From positions 62,001 through 126,000 of the forward strand of contig JARHVA010008362.1 of the NCBI GenBank assembly GCA_037957365.1: a stretch of 64,000 nucleotides of DNA, written 5' to 3'. Made by a program: the position numbers and the translations under genes. Positions 45,691 through 57,628 of this stretch are shown piece after piece. How positions within the stretch are numbered: the stretch's first letter is position 1; each line of letters begins with the position of its first letter. Below the pieces are notes generated by a model that saw only the letters and a list, made by a program, of their open reading frames with translations, was not told the DNA's origin and made no database searches. The DNA comes from Torreya grandis (taxonomy: Eukaryota; Streptophyta; Pinopsida; Cupressales; Taxaceae).

Positions 45691-46737
45691 TTATTCATCT
45701 CTAATCTCTAAATAATTTCCTTCATATAATTCCACTCTTACATGTTTGGTGCATTTGTGATTGTATAAGATGTTGTTGGGGTGGAATGTGCCCCTAGTTT
45801 TGTTGTTATTAGGGTGGGAGACACTCCTAGTTTTATTGTTATTGGGGTGGAATGTGCCCCTAGTTTTGTGTAAATCTATAAGGAATGTAAACCTTTCAAT
45901 CCACACCTTGGTTTTGATTCACTCTTTGAGTTGATAAAATATGTCATTGATTTTTGGATTGTAAAGCATTCCTAAATTTGACTATTTAGTAATTTGTTGA
46001 TTTTGGGAAGTTCTGTGTTTGTTTACCAATTTCTATGTTGGTTGGAATGAACTAGCCAAATTGTCTTGAGGGATTTACTCAATTTGAACTGAATGTTTAG
46101 ATCTTTGATTTTGAAAAGTAACAAGAGGTTCTTGATGATTAAATAATGTATGTTCTATGTCAAATGGAACATTTTGTAAGATCACTTGTGACTTTGAATA
46201 TTTAATTAGGTTACCTTGATCCACTATGGTTATGTTCTCATAAAATGTTTGTTGCATACTTTTGATCACATTTACTTATTCTTTCAAAGCATCATTATGA
46301 ATTTAAGTGGCAATTAATGAGTCAGTTAAGTCTATGACCAGTTGATCCACATATCATTGACTTATTATCTTGATCTTATCTAGAAGATTTAGATTTGTGG
46401 GTTTTGCCTCTATTTATATTTCTTTTCCTTTGTTAGAAGAAGAAGGTATGTTTATTTGTGCAAAAGCTTTCTCTTGTTTTCATTATTCTCTTTCTCTAAC
46501 TAAGGTATGCAATTGTTCTATAGGAAAGTCTAAAGGTAGTGTAACACCTTATTATGTCAACCTAAGGAGCGATTCATCTTGATCTTCTTGGGGTTGATAT
46601 TCATTGTAATCATCTTCAGATCCTACTATTGTGAGGATGTCATAAAAAATAATAAGGTTGTATTGACCATCACAAAATTTCTCATCCTCATAGTTAAGGC
46701 AATAAGAGGCCCCACTATGACTGAAACTTTGAATCAT
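45691..46737 (-). pseudogene. gag: E5 gag N-terminal region
   Basis: Contains open stretches at 45691-45906, 46075-46269 (VIKSMQQTFYENI-like) and 46552-46737 (acidic, DDYNEYQPQEDQDES). The 33-bp repeat is included. No domain can be named in the upstream part; an initiation codon is uncertain, with the ATG at 46735-46737 the most upstream candidate. Confidence 0.5.
45772..45867. repeat. 33-bp tandem repeat in E5 gag
   Basis: Three copies with GGGTGGAATGTGCCCCTAG-like cores, starting at 45772, 45802 and 45835. The period of about 33 bp keeps the frame and encodes an 11-residue repeat (KTRGTFHPNNN) on the minus strand. Confidence 0.85.
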
Positions 46738-46739
46738 GT

Positions 46740-47803
46740 CTAAAAAAGAGTTGTTCTCTACATTTGACTAGATTTGGATCAATGTTTTAAAAATGTTTAA
46801 ATGAGGTATGCATAGTTCTATTCAAACAAATGAATAAGGTACCAAATAGAATATAAAGGAGGGTGGCTTGGAACCACACACAATTAGAATATTTGGTTTA
46901 TGAATTTACTCAACTTTTGGTAAAGTTGAAATAGTATAGATTAGAAGAGGGTAAGATAACTCAAAGATCCAAGGTGAAAACTAGTACACCAAAGCCTAGA
47001 TCTTTATGATACACCTATACTGTAAAACCTAGTTTCAACTTTGATGAGTTGATGCTAGAAAATTAGAGGAAAAATATCTAAATTATGAAAAAGATAAAAT
47101 GAACTAAGCAACTCAAGATGAAAAAACATGTACAAAACACTAAGTATAAAACTAGGTCCAAATGAGTGGCACAACATCACCACATGGTTCTAGTAGGATA
47201 AAATATGTTCTAGGACTCAAAGTGTGAGTGATACACAAGATGACTTGATTCATCCACGATGTTAATGTGATTTTGAGTCTAATAAACAACCCTCAATACA
47301 AATGGAAAATTGAACCCAAGTTAGAACAAGTTTAGTGTGAAAATGGTGAACCCAATTTAACACACCAAACCTTTAAAACTTAGAAAGCTTCAATTTTGAA
47401 TGTGAATTATAAATTAGGGACTTTAAACAAATTGGGTAAAATGTCTAGACTTAATTGGGTAACATGACTATGCCAAAGTGAATGACATGACACAAAAGCT
47501 TTTGATAACAATTTGAACAAGGAAAAGATAAAATTTCCAATTGGATAGCGTAATGCCTCCCTTGCTCAATAAAATTGAGGACAAAGTGCTTTGGTTAAGT
47601 TCATTGAGTTAACAAGCAATTTGAGACACAAATCAAGACCACGTAATCTAATGATAAAAAATAATCATCTTAAGTCTAACTGACAAGGTATGGCAAAGTT
47701 GGGTCAACTAAACTAGAAAGTTTTCAAATGTTTCTAGGGGAATCAATTACATAATCACTTTCACGTCACAATGCAAAAGAAAAGCACATAATTGGGTGTC
47801 CAC
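46740..47803 (-). repeat. E5 5' LTR and leader (probable)
   Basis: On the minus strand TGTGGACACCCAATTATG begins at 47803, resembling the TGTAGACACC LTR starts nearby. About 1.06 kb separates it from gag. No partner LTR is in the window, so the boundary with the leader is unknown and the call is provisional. Confidence 0.45.
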
Positions 47804-48751
47804 AGTATTTGGCTTATTGAAAAAATATCTAGTCCTTTTTGTGACCACTAAATCCTACTATTTGCTCAATGTAGTGCTATGTCCAAATTGTAGATACATC
47901 TCATGTCCAACTCCATCACTAGAAGGTAGTTTAACTTCTCAAACCTCTAATCCTAGTGGGAGTGGATGAAGTCAATGCTGGGAGGTGAAATCCTAGGTTA
48001 AATATTTCCTAAAGAACTCATGGGAGGTAATGAAGTCCCCCTCACAAGTGAAGTTTACACGAAAATAAAAGAACATAAAATAGAAAGACTTTAGATTCAT
48101 TTTGAAGATCACCCAAACTATTGCAAGTTTTTGGGGAGTGATTTAGATGACATTCTTTTGAACCCTTGGACTAGGATTTTTGCAATAAGGATGGATGTTT
48201 TTTATTCCAAGGGTCCAAATTTTTGTAATAAGGATGGATGTTTTTGATTCTAAGGGTTCCCTAAAGGGGACAAGTGGAAGAGCATACACATAACATCCTT
48301 CTCTTTTCCAAATAAAAATTAATTTAAATAACTATTAAATGCAAAAACTTGGAAAGATGAGTTCATTTTAAAGCACCAATTTGATAGATTGAGTGGTGTT
48401 ATTTTGACCCCTTAGTCTTAAGTTGTAAAAACATGTGAAAATTATAATAAAAAATTCTAAATGAATAAATAAGCACCTACATTTGTTTTAAACCCAAATT
48501 TTAAAGTCTTCAAGACTTAGCATGCTAAAGATTCATTTTAGGCACTAAATTTGAAGTGTGCATGATTTTAACCAAGTTATTTTTAAAACTCCAAATTGAA
48601 GTGTATGAATATTTAAAATAACCAAATTAAATTCCAAACCATCCTTTCAACCTACAAAAACAATATTATGACTACCTACTTTGAAGCACTTTAGAGGATA
48701 GACAAGGACTTTTGAAAAATGAGCTCTTGGGTAGACAATTGAGTAGACAGG
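47804..48751 (-). other. Sequence between the E5 start and the 21-bp array
   Basis: AT-rich, with a local duplication of AAGGATGGATGTTTTT at about 48187 and 48229. No coding pattern. It may belong to the element of LTR A (its U5 or leader), in which E5 would be nested. Confidence 0.4.
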
Positions 48752-49077
48752 TGAGTCAGGGTGAGCTAGAGGTTAGGGTGATCTAGAGCTGAGTTAGGCC
48801 AAGATAAAGCTGAGTTGGGTTGAGATAGAGCTAATTTGGAGTGATCAGAGCTGATTCAAGGTGAGCTAGAGCTGAGTTGGGCTGAGCTAGAGCTAAGTCA
48901 GGGTGATCTAGAGATGATTTGGGTCAAACCAAAGTTGAGTTGGGCTGAGCCAAAGATGAGTTAGGCTGAGCCAAAGCTGAGTTAGGATGAGCTAGAGCTG
49001 ATTCACGTCAAGCTAGATCTAAGTCAGGGTGATCTAGAGCTGAGTTGGGATGAGTTAGAGTCAAGTTGGTTTGAGTT
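48752..49077. repeat. 21-bp minisatellite, about 15 copies
   Basis: Degenerate units of the form GAGTTGGGCTGAGC plus TAGAGCT repeat without interruption, with GTCAGGGTGATC variants. The period of 21 is regular. It lies downstream of the LTR A TATA region in that LTR's orientation. Confidence 0.9.
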
Positions 49078-49249
49078 GATAGTCTTGAGAATAAAACTAT
49101 GGTTTATCAAATCGGGCTTTTTCACTCAAATGTTTGTCTTCTTTTCTTCCATACTCCAAGATCTTACATGACAATGGTTAATAGGTTACTTGTAGAGGCT
49201 TTGTGAGAAAATTTGTGGGTTAAAAACTTAGCCTATCTATTCATGTGGG

Positions 49250-50355
49250 AATTATGAAGGATAATACAAAGTAATTAAAAAAAATCAACATCATATTACC
49301 TTCCCAAATAGATTCACCATACCAATGTGGCTCAAAATCATGTTCTCCCTTGATCAAGAGATCTTGTCTTCAACAAAAATTGTGGCCAACTCCTCCAATG
49401 TCTCAATAACTCCTTGTAAAACCTAGGCTCATGATTTGGAATCACTAAAATATCCTATCAATAAATCTTGAATAAAAAATAAATGATCAAATGTAAAGCA
49501 TTGTGGAGACAATTTAACATAATAACTTTGCATAAATCAAGCTTAAAGATGATGTTCATGGCCTCTCTATTTATAGTTTTTTGAGATTGGTTAGGATTAA
49601 CCATGACCGTCCAACTCAAGATTGAGATGTGTGGTCATGGATTAATTGAATTATATAATAAAAATCTATAAATATCCCTCATAATGATTTTGGAAGAAGG
49701 GGTATTGAATAGGCATGGAGGGTCTTTAATGAGGCATGAGAGACCCATAATCCTAATATCTTATGCATTTATGGCTTATGGATACTACCCCATATGATGA
49801 TGTCACCTTATGATGTAGCTAATAGAAATCAATTTAAAATAAAGATTTATTCAAAAAGTTCCATGTAAAATTAACTTAAGGCCCTAATTTGGTTTAATTA
49901 GCCTAAAACATGATTAGTTAACTTTGGTGTAAATTTTGGCCCTTAGTGCACAAATTAATCAAATTGGTCAAAATGTCTAGTTATTGGCTCAAAATTTGAC
50001 TGGATTGGAATTGTAAGTCAATGTTAGATGCATTGAAACCATATTCCCATTTAGGATGTTGTCAACATAAAATAATAAAGATACATGTCTCGTATAAAAA
50101 TTTTGATAGAAAAGAGCAATCCAGAGCACAAAAGGACAAAATCATCATTTTGACTCGAAATGAATTGATCAAAGTTAGGTATCATATAAAATGCATTGCT
50201 CTATTTAGGGATACTTTGACCTAAGTTAGCACTTGTAAATGACAAGCTCAAACCATTTAAGGTGTTTTATGGATTTTAGCCTAAAATGTGTATTTGAGTG
50301 TAATTCGAGTAAGATTGATAATTTCAACATGAATAGTGTTAGGAATTAGATGTCT
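49250..50355 (-). repeat. LTR A, minus strand
   Basis: On the minus strand it starts TGTAGACATCTAATTCC at 50355. Its first kilobase aligns with LTR B on the plus strand (ATCCCTAAAT, AACTTTGATCA, ATCCTAAATGG, CTATAAATAGAGAGGCC among shared blocks). The left end is not fixed. It sits exactly against the E7 RNase H coding sequence, so it inserted into E7, or the two were joined by rearrangement. A GTGAC target copy could not be confirmed on its other side. Confidence 0.75.
49567..49576 (-). promoter_or_regulatory. LTR A TATA box
   Basis: Minus strand CTATAAATAG, conserved with the same block in LTR B at 58396-58405 in sequence and surroundings. Confidence 0.65.
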
Positions 50356-50600
50356 ACAGTGACCCCATTCATCTTTTTCACTGATTACAAAGTGCTCAAG
50401 TACCTCATGAACAAGCTTGTTTTACTTAAGCACATATGCACATGGATAGTTTTATTTTAGGAATTATAGTTTTTAGTTCTTTTCAAACCTAGAAAGCAAA
50501 ACTTAGGGTTAGATAATTTATGCCACATCAAATCTAGCAATGCGGTGGCACCTATTGAGGATGAATTGATAGAATCACAATTATATAGAGTCTAGGTCTA
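50356..50600 (+). pseudogene. pol: E7 RNase H C-terminal part
   Basis: Opens in frame at the junction with PFIFFTDYKVLKYLMNKLV, then KHICTWIVLF, LVLFKPRKQNLGLDNL and APIEDELIESQL. These match the end of gypsy RNase H (FFTDHKALxYL, PGKxNxxADxLSR). It is cut at its start by the LTR A junction. Confidence 0.82.
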
Positions 50601-51854
50601 GAACATACTTAAAGGCTTGATGGAGATCATCACCTTTCTAATGTCTAGGCTTGAACCCTAGACTATGATAAATAAGGAGAAGAAAGATCTAGGAGCTCAC
50701 ACCACCCCCTTGTAGCTCATTGATAAGGAACTCTATAAACTAAGTAGAGATGAAGTAATACACTAATGTGTCTTAGACCATGAAAGGGACTCCATATTAT
50801 CAGAGGTCCATGAAGAAATAGCAAGAGGTTATTATGCTAGAGAGGTAATGGTGTACAAGGTGATACAATCAAGCTTGTGGTGGACAAGTCTATTTTAATA
50901 TGTAAAGGATTGTGATAAGGCATGTGACATATGCTAGTACATAGGGAAGACAAACCACAAAGATGAAATTCCTCTCATACCCATTCTTGCCTAGGTGTCA
51001 TTCGAGAAATGGGACATTGATTTTATTGGGCTAATTACTACCACAACAAGGCACACATGTACAAGGTATATTCTTGTGGTGACCAATTATTTCACCAAGA
51101 GAATCAAGGCCATGTCAATAAAAGACTGCACATCCCCCATAACCACATGCTTCATTTTGGATAACATTATAAGTTTTTATGGGTTCCCACTTATTTTAAC
51201 CAAAGATAAGGGTACCCACTTCATAAATGAGATGGTCCACATCTTATTGATCAAATACATGGTTGTGCACCACAAAACCACTACTTATCATCCATAAATG
51301 GCATGATTGAGGCATTCACCAAGATACTATAAATATGCCTCACAAAGATATACAATTCTAGTCACAAGGATTAGGATGATTGAGTATTAGTAATTCTATA
51401 CACATACCAAACAAAATATAAGCACCTAAATAAGGCAACACCATTTCAATTGGTATTTGGCACAGAGGAAGTGTTACTGATTGAGTTCACAGTACCATCA
51501 TTATGCATTACACAAACTAGTCACTTAGATGACCAAGAATCTTTAGGCACAAGGCTAGAAGACTTGGAGTGCTTGGATGAGAAGTGTGCCCATGAAAGAT
51601 GGATTCAATAGATCAAGAAGGCATGTTAGAAGATATAACATGACAATCATATTAAGCATAAGGAATTGACTAAAGGAGCATTAGTTTTGCTCTATAACTC
51701 CACATACTAGAAGCACTTGGGTAAGCTATAGATAAGGTGGATGGTCCCATATATCATCCACCACATATTAGAGATAGGTGCATGTAAGTTACACATGTTG
51801 TCTAGTGAAATGATCTCTAGACATTTCAATGGCAAATATTTAAAGCCATATTAG
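50601..51854 (+). pseudogene. pol: E7 integrase
   Basis: Zinc-binding part: VHEEIARGYYAREVM, LWWTSLF, CDKACDICQYIG. The core is open for 100 codons (50995-51297): first Asp in DIDFIGLI, second in LTKDKGTHF. The third acidic residue survives as Glu in NGMIEAFTKIL, but a small deletion or insertion shifts the frame just before it at about 51296. C-terminal: FGTEEVLLIEFTVPS, LTKGALVLLYN, RWMVPYIIH, and NGKYLKPY before TAG at 51852. Similar in style to non-Tat plant gypsy integrases. Nonfunctional because of stops. Confidence 0.85.
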
Positions 51855-52029
51855 TAATAAGATGACACTTGTGCCAAAAAACACTAACTTCTTGGTCACT
51901 AGTTAGTTTGAGTTATGATGACCAGAATAAATTTTGGCACAAACCAAATGACTCTTGATGTTTTTTTTACAAGTGTTTTTGAATTAATATTTAAATAAGT
52001 GATACTTTGAAACCCATCAAGAATATTTA

Positions 52030-52685
52030 TCAGCACTTCACATATAATTATAGTTAAGTGACTTGATCACTTGTACTTTTTAAATCACATGAGGCCAAAA
52101 ATCTAAGTTATAGGCATGTGAATATTATCAGCTTTAGAGAAAATGAGTGCATAAGATCCTCATACAAGAGTTTTAAGAGGCAAGGCACTCTAATAAATAT
52201 GTCTAGCCATTTCACACATAATTCCAACTAGGTGAGTTGAGCACTTATATTTTCTATGTGACTATGGAAAAACATATAAGTTATGGGCACATGAAAATTG
52301 TGGACTTAGGAAAATAGGTGCACAAGACCCTCATGCACTAGATCTCAAATATAGGGCACTTTCAAGCCCCTAAGAATTTTTTTTGTGTCCTTTAACACAT
52401 AATTCCAACCAGGTGAGTTGAGCACTTGCACTTTCTAAGTGCCTAAGGCTAGACATCTAAGTGGTGGGTGTGTGAAATTTTCCATACTTAGGAAACAGGT
52501 GCACAAGATCCATGTGTACAAGATGTAGGATGCAACCCTCTTTTAAGCCCAATGGATGACTACTCTGGTTCTTCCATGCATAATACTAGTCAGGTGAGTT
52601 GAGTACATTTTTTTTCTAAGTGCCTAGGGCCAGACACCTACATTTTTGGGCATGAGGAGGTGGCTAAAATTTGAAGATTTGAGTG
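52030..52685. repeat. 181-bp tandem array, about 3.6 copies
   Basis: Anchors AGTGACTTGATCACTTG (52057), GGTGAGTTGAGCACTTA (52231), AGGTGAGTTGAGCACTTGC (52411) and CAGGTGAGTTGAGTACA (52591) are 174, 181 and 181 bp apart. Between them TTTCTAAGTGCCTA, AGACATCTAAGT, GGGCATGTGAA and AGGTGCACAAGAT recur. It lies right after the integrase stop. Confidence 0.88.
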
Positions 52686-53779
52686 TTATGAGATAATGGT
52701 GCATATTATGCTAGTATACAAAATAGAAATTGAAGGTGAATAAATTGATCATGCATCAAAGATCAAAAAAATAAAGAGTGAAGATGCATAACATAATCAT
52801 GTACAAGAAACTAGAAGATAATAATGACATGTCAGAGGGCTAGTGTAAGGGATTTATATGGGGTAAGATAGACCAAGGCAAAAAAATTACATAAAATTGA
52901 CCTAGACAAGAAAGCATGCTTGAAATAGAAGTGCAAAAAGAAATGAAATTGGAAACATGGAGGTTGAATCACATGCATGTGAGCTATTACACCTAGGTTA
53001 CCACAAGGAAGGTGAAGGTCATGCCAAGTGAACAAAGCATAGGAGTAAAATCATCAAAAATAGTTAGCATCCACCCAAATTTGGGTGGGAAGTGACCATT
53101 TGAACTACACGTTACTTTACCTAAATACCATTAGGATCATTTAATAAGGAAATGGTGGAAGCACAAATATCCACATTAAATGCATTGGTGGCAAAGGATT
53201 TTTATGGATTTCATGGAGTTTTGCATTGTCTAAGAAATCTAGGCACCGCCACATCTTTAATCACCTAAACTAATAAGGGTCATTGAGATTAAGGTATAAA
53301 TCAATGAATGACCAAATGGTTTAGGTTAAAAACTTTGAAATTATTTTACACCTAGAACATAGAGTAAACCAGAAAATTGAGATTCAAAACAAGAAAACCT
53401 GACCACAATGAGATTTTAAGCACATAAAGATATCAAAAATGAACGACTATGTAGTGGAATAAATTACATTCACATTGTAATTGGTATAAATAAGTATTAG
53501 GGAAGAATTGTGGAGAAACTAGGTACCTAAAAAGTGAGTTAACACCAAGGCCATCATTAATGACGTGTAATCTCAGAAGTTGAAGACATAGTCATCAACC
53601 TCATAACTATGAAGTTCCAAAAAAATTTAGGGCTTTGGCAAAGTAAACCAACCACGCTTCAACACCAGCCAGTTTAGGATGGGCAAAAAGTAGAAGGGTT
53701 TGGGTCAATAATAGGCATAATAAAAAGCAAAATGAGAATGTATAGTAGTAGAAGAAGTCACTACAGGAACAATAGTGCC
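52686..53779 (+). other. E7 segment between tandem array and accessory region
   Basis: No recognisable domain. Short frames are not conserved in pattern. Probably noncoding part of the element. Confidence 0.5.
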
Positions 53780-56700
53780 ACTAGTAGATGGATTTAACAT
53801 CACCCAAGTTGATTTGGAGGCATTAAAGAAGATGTCCTACTGGGACATGTAGTTCTCAGAAGAAGTGTTGATGGGAGAAAATTGGGCATGCTTTGCACAT
53901 ATATATATAACTTGAAAGAATACAACCATAAAACCTCCATCAATGTGCAATACCTAACATAAGATTGGATTTTAGATACTGGAGAGAAGATAGTAAAAGG
54001 CATAACCTTATTTGTTGTCTGAATGAGGGACAAGCTCATGACCACTGACACAACTCAGCTCTATGAGTTGCAATACTTTGAAAAGCCATAGGATTTTGTG
54101 TAGTTCCTCCTATCACACATCAATGAGGACTAATTCTACTTCATAAGAAAGAATATGAGGTTATCAACAAGACTCATTGGAAGAATCACCAACCTCCCAG
54201 CCTCTGATGTAGATATTCACCAAATGATGGTGGATGATATGGATGTGGAATGGGTCACAAAGGTCCTAGTTTAATACAAGGGAGGCTTCACATTATTAAT
54301 CAAAGATATCAATTACCCCAACATGAGGGTGGTGGTATGCCTTATAAGCTCAAAACTATGCCCTAGTAATTAGTGGGTAGACGTTACCAAGCCCTACCTT
54401 ACATCGCATATCACATGGTGTAGGGGATGAAATTTAACATCACTAAGTTCATAATAGATGAGATGATCAAGAATTTGTTTGAGTGTCATATAGTATGAGA
54501 GACCTTTTGATAGGTCTTAATGTTGATCTTGATTATGATGGAGGAGATCAACATCCCTGATGGTGATGGGAATAATTTATGGTTTTTCCTATGTTATAAT
54601 GATTCATCAGTGCTCAAGTATCAAATTTTCACTTTCCCCTTTACCTTCACCACCAAGTACAAGGTTCAAGTATTGGGGTGGTGCACAAGGTACATTATAT
54701 CATTTAGGGAGGAATGGAGCATCCCTGAGGAGATCCCTCAGAGCCTATTTGGAATGGTGACTTTCATCATAATGAAACATTTTTGTGTAGTGAAACTGAC
54801 ACTCAAAAATGGTAACTACTTGGATTGGTTGAAACTTCCCTATGCATTTTCAACCAAGTAATTTAGATAGGCACTAAGGAGAATCCCTAATGCACAATAG
54901 ATAGACATCATGATGAAGGCCATGGATATACAGAGGCATAGATTGAGGCACCAATTAATATTCCTAAGGAAAAAAGCAAAAAAAGATGAAGAGGATAATT
55001 CAGATTGTATCGACATCCATCCCCTCCAAAAAGAGGTGATTCTCAAGCACATCCATAGGTATTTTTATGATATAAAACCAAGAAAGAAGGGTATACATGA
55101 TAAAAATGATGACGATGATCTCTACCTTTGGGTTGGTGAATAAGGATAAAAGGTGATTGTATCTCAAATAAAATCTCCCCAAAATAAGTGTGGAGAAACC
55201 TTGGAGGAAATATAAGAGAACTTGAGGTTGAAGATCACCTTCAAATATGAAGCCACCCCTTCGGTGTGAAAGAAGAAGTGCATGACCTTCATGCCAAATG
55301 TTACTTCACCCATGAAGAAGGAGAAGAAGAATAAATCAAAGGGGATAGTCATGATTCCCACCATTACCTTAGCATATATGGAAGAGTAAGAGGTGCATGA
55401 GGAAGTAGAAGCATGGAGGTTATAGTAAGAGATGGAAGAAGAAGAGGAAGAACAAAAAAGGAAAAGGGTTTTTATTATCTAAGAAGAAGAAGCTGAAGAG
55501 GAGCCTAGTACCATTGAAGTTTAGTTGTCTATCCAAGGTGGCACTACTACCATGCTTGGATAAACCATCCACACACTATCCATAAACTAAGGAGGAGGAG
55601 AAGAGTGCATGGAAAAAAAGGGGCTATAGTGAAGAAGAAATAAAAATTTCATTGGTGCTAAAGGAAAGGAGAGTTGTCATGAAGGCAAAGGGTATCATTC
55701 CTAAATAAATTGGACAGGTAGAGGCCAAGGAAATAAAGGCAAAAGAAGAGAAGGCCTAGGCACATGCCAATAAGAGAAAAGTAGAAAAGAAGACCCAGGA
55801 GGAAAGGGGTAGGAAAGAAAAAGAGGAGAAGATTATCGCTACTATAGAACCTATGAAAAAAATCAATAAAGGCACAAGGTTCCCCTACTAGAATAGTTGA
55901 AGAAGCTACATCCTTGGCACACCTAGGTAGTGAAAGGGGGTCTAGAGATAAGAAAGGTGATTCTAGTGCCTTTAAAGAGAAAAGAATAAAAGATAAAACC
56001 TAGTAAACATAAGAGATGGGTGAACCTGATACTTAGGATAAAGAAGAGACAGATCAAGGGGAAAAGTCTAATGAAGAACCCCTCGTAGAACAAGAAGAGG
56101 AGAAAGGCACTAGATAAGGAGTCGATGTTGATGAAAATGATTATGAGTACATAGAACTAGCCATTGAAGAAGAAGAGTTTAATCCATGCCTATGAAAAAA
56201 GGTACAAAGGAGATTTACCAATAATGATTTTTATTTGTTGGAGTACATGCCCTCCTCATCTACCATGATAAATATGTGCCACCAAATATCATTTTCCCTA
56301 GATAGTTACATGGATGAGGTGTATTTCAAGGTGTTGTAGAAGGCTATCCTCAGTGCAAATCAATGAGAAGAAGGGTATGATTCCATACTCGTCAACCCCT
56401 ATGCCATGAATTTAGTTAGGTTAGCTAATTCACTCCTTTTAATGGCCTCTAAGGTAGAATGTAAGAACATAATTAATAATGTTCATGCCATAAAATGTAA
56501 AAATATCATGCTATAGGTAGAGGAATAAATTAATTCCATGAAGTTCAAGATCTAACAGTTGGTTGAGCATGTGAAGGAAGCTGAGTCATTCCTTTTGGAT
56601 GGTATTAACACTTCTAAATTTTTTGAGGTTAACAAGGTGTGTGTGCCGATGGTGAAGATGCTCCCAAGGTTAAAAGTAGAACCATCACTAAAAGAATAGT

Positions 56701-57500
56701 AGGACCCCTATGCCATAATCAAGAAAGATCTCACCATAAAGATTTAAGTGGTCAAAGACCTCTTTATGATGCTAGAAGAGGGCACAAAATCTATTGATGT
56801 TATATTTTACAGCTTCTCAACCCAAGTATCAGTCATCAACATACACCTAAAAGAATAAAAAGGAGAGAGGGATGCATTAATGAATTAGGCATATACTATT
56901 AGTAGGGATGAGCATGCATAGATCATGGCATAGGTTAATACTTTGAGTGCTCAGATAAAGACCTAGGAGTAAGATTTGAAGGAACTCTTATTTACCTTCT
57001 AGAAAAAGGCCAATGAGTAAGGAACCATTATAGATTGTAGGGTCAAAAAAGTAAAGGAAAGGCTAGAAGTCTTAAGAAAATAATTGGAAAACAATAATGT
57101 GCTCATGATCGAGGTTTCCTCCATAAAGATCAATGATTTCATTAAGGAAATCAAGATTGAAATTCAAGGCTTTGAGGACTTTAGGGTATAGCTACAATAG
57201 AGTGTACCCAAATTTTACATGAAAAAAGCATAGGAATTCTAGTCTGAGGGTGGACTAGGATTTACATATGGGGTAATGTTGGGCCCCTTTTTGCCTAAGT
57301 ATGAACCCACACCAACTAATTAAACACCTAGGCATGAGGTAATCATGGTAGATGATCACGCTTTTGGTACCTTTTTACACTAGTTGGAGGAATCTTCATA
57401 GATATTGCACCATCTGGCATGGAGTTTCTTAGCACCCTATTTTAAGGGCATCTTCATGAGTGATTGTACATGGAAGTTGCAACACAAAGGAGGAAATTTA
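53780..57500 (+). pseudogene. E7 accessory coding region, function unknown
   Basis: About 3.7 kb of plus-strand protein-like translation in shifting frames. First part (53.8-54.9 kb): a globular-looking segment with TRLIGRITNLPASDVDIH, DVEWVTKVLV, VVVCLISSKLCPS and KFNITKFIIDEMIKNLF; the order resembles, loosely and from memory, a domain of unknown function found in plant transposon-linked proteins. An open stretch of 113 codons lies at 54520-54861 and another of 77 at 54910-55143. Second part (55.2-56.2 kb): strongly charged Lys/Glu runs, as in EEEEEEQKRKR. Third (56.2-57.5 kb): helical pieces. It lies between integrase and the 3' LTR. Alternatives are a captured host gene or a separate insertion. 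Confidence 0.5.
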
Positions 57501-57605
57501 GTGGAGTCGACAGAATGATCACCCTCAGTGATAGCTCATCACCTAGTGTATGCCCACTAACCTAGCATGAAGATACTTCCCTGTGATATAAACATGAGCT
57601 TGAAC

Positions 57606-57623
57606 TAGAGAGAGGAAGAGGTG
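57606..57623 (+). other. E7 polypurine tract
   Basis: TAGAGAGAGGAAGAGGTG ends a few bases before LTR B at 57629. The position supports LTR B as the 3' LTR of the plus-strand E7. Confidence 0.7.
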
Positions 57624-57628
57624 ATATT

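Larger units (their letters stand above)
39120..47803 (-). mobile_element. E5: Tat-type Ty3/gypsy element, 3' truncated
   Basis: Reading leftward: a presumed LTR start TGTGGACACCC at 47803, gag, protease, RT, gRNH, aRNH and integrase, cut inside the integrase core at about 39.13 kb. No 3' LTR follows. Decay is heavy, with CAA/CAG-to-stop changes throughout. It belongs to a family different from E7 and has no aRNH before the RT. Confidence 0.78.

Noticed and set aside
48752..49077. CRISPR-like array
   Set aside because: Units are directly adjacent with no spacers, and the surrounding DNA is plant retrotransposon.
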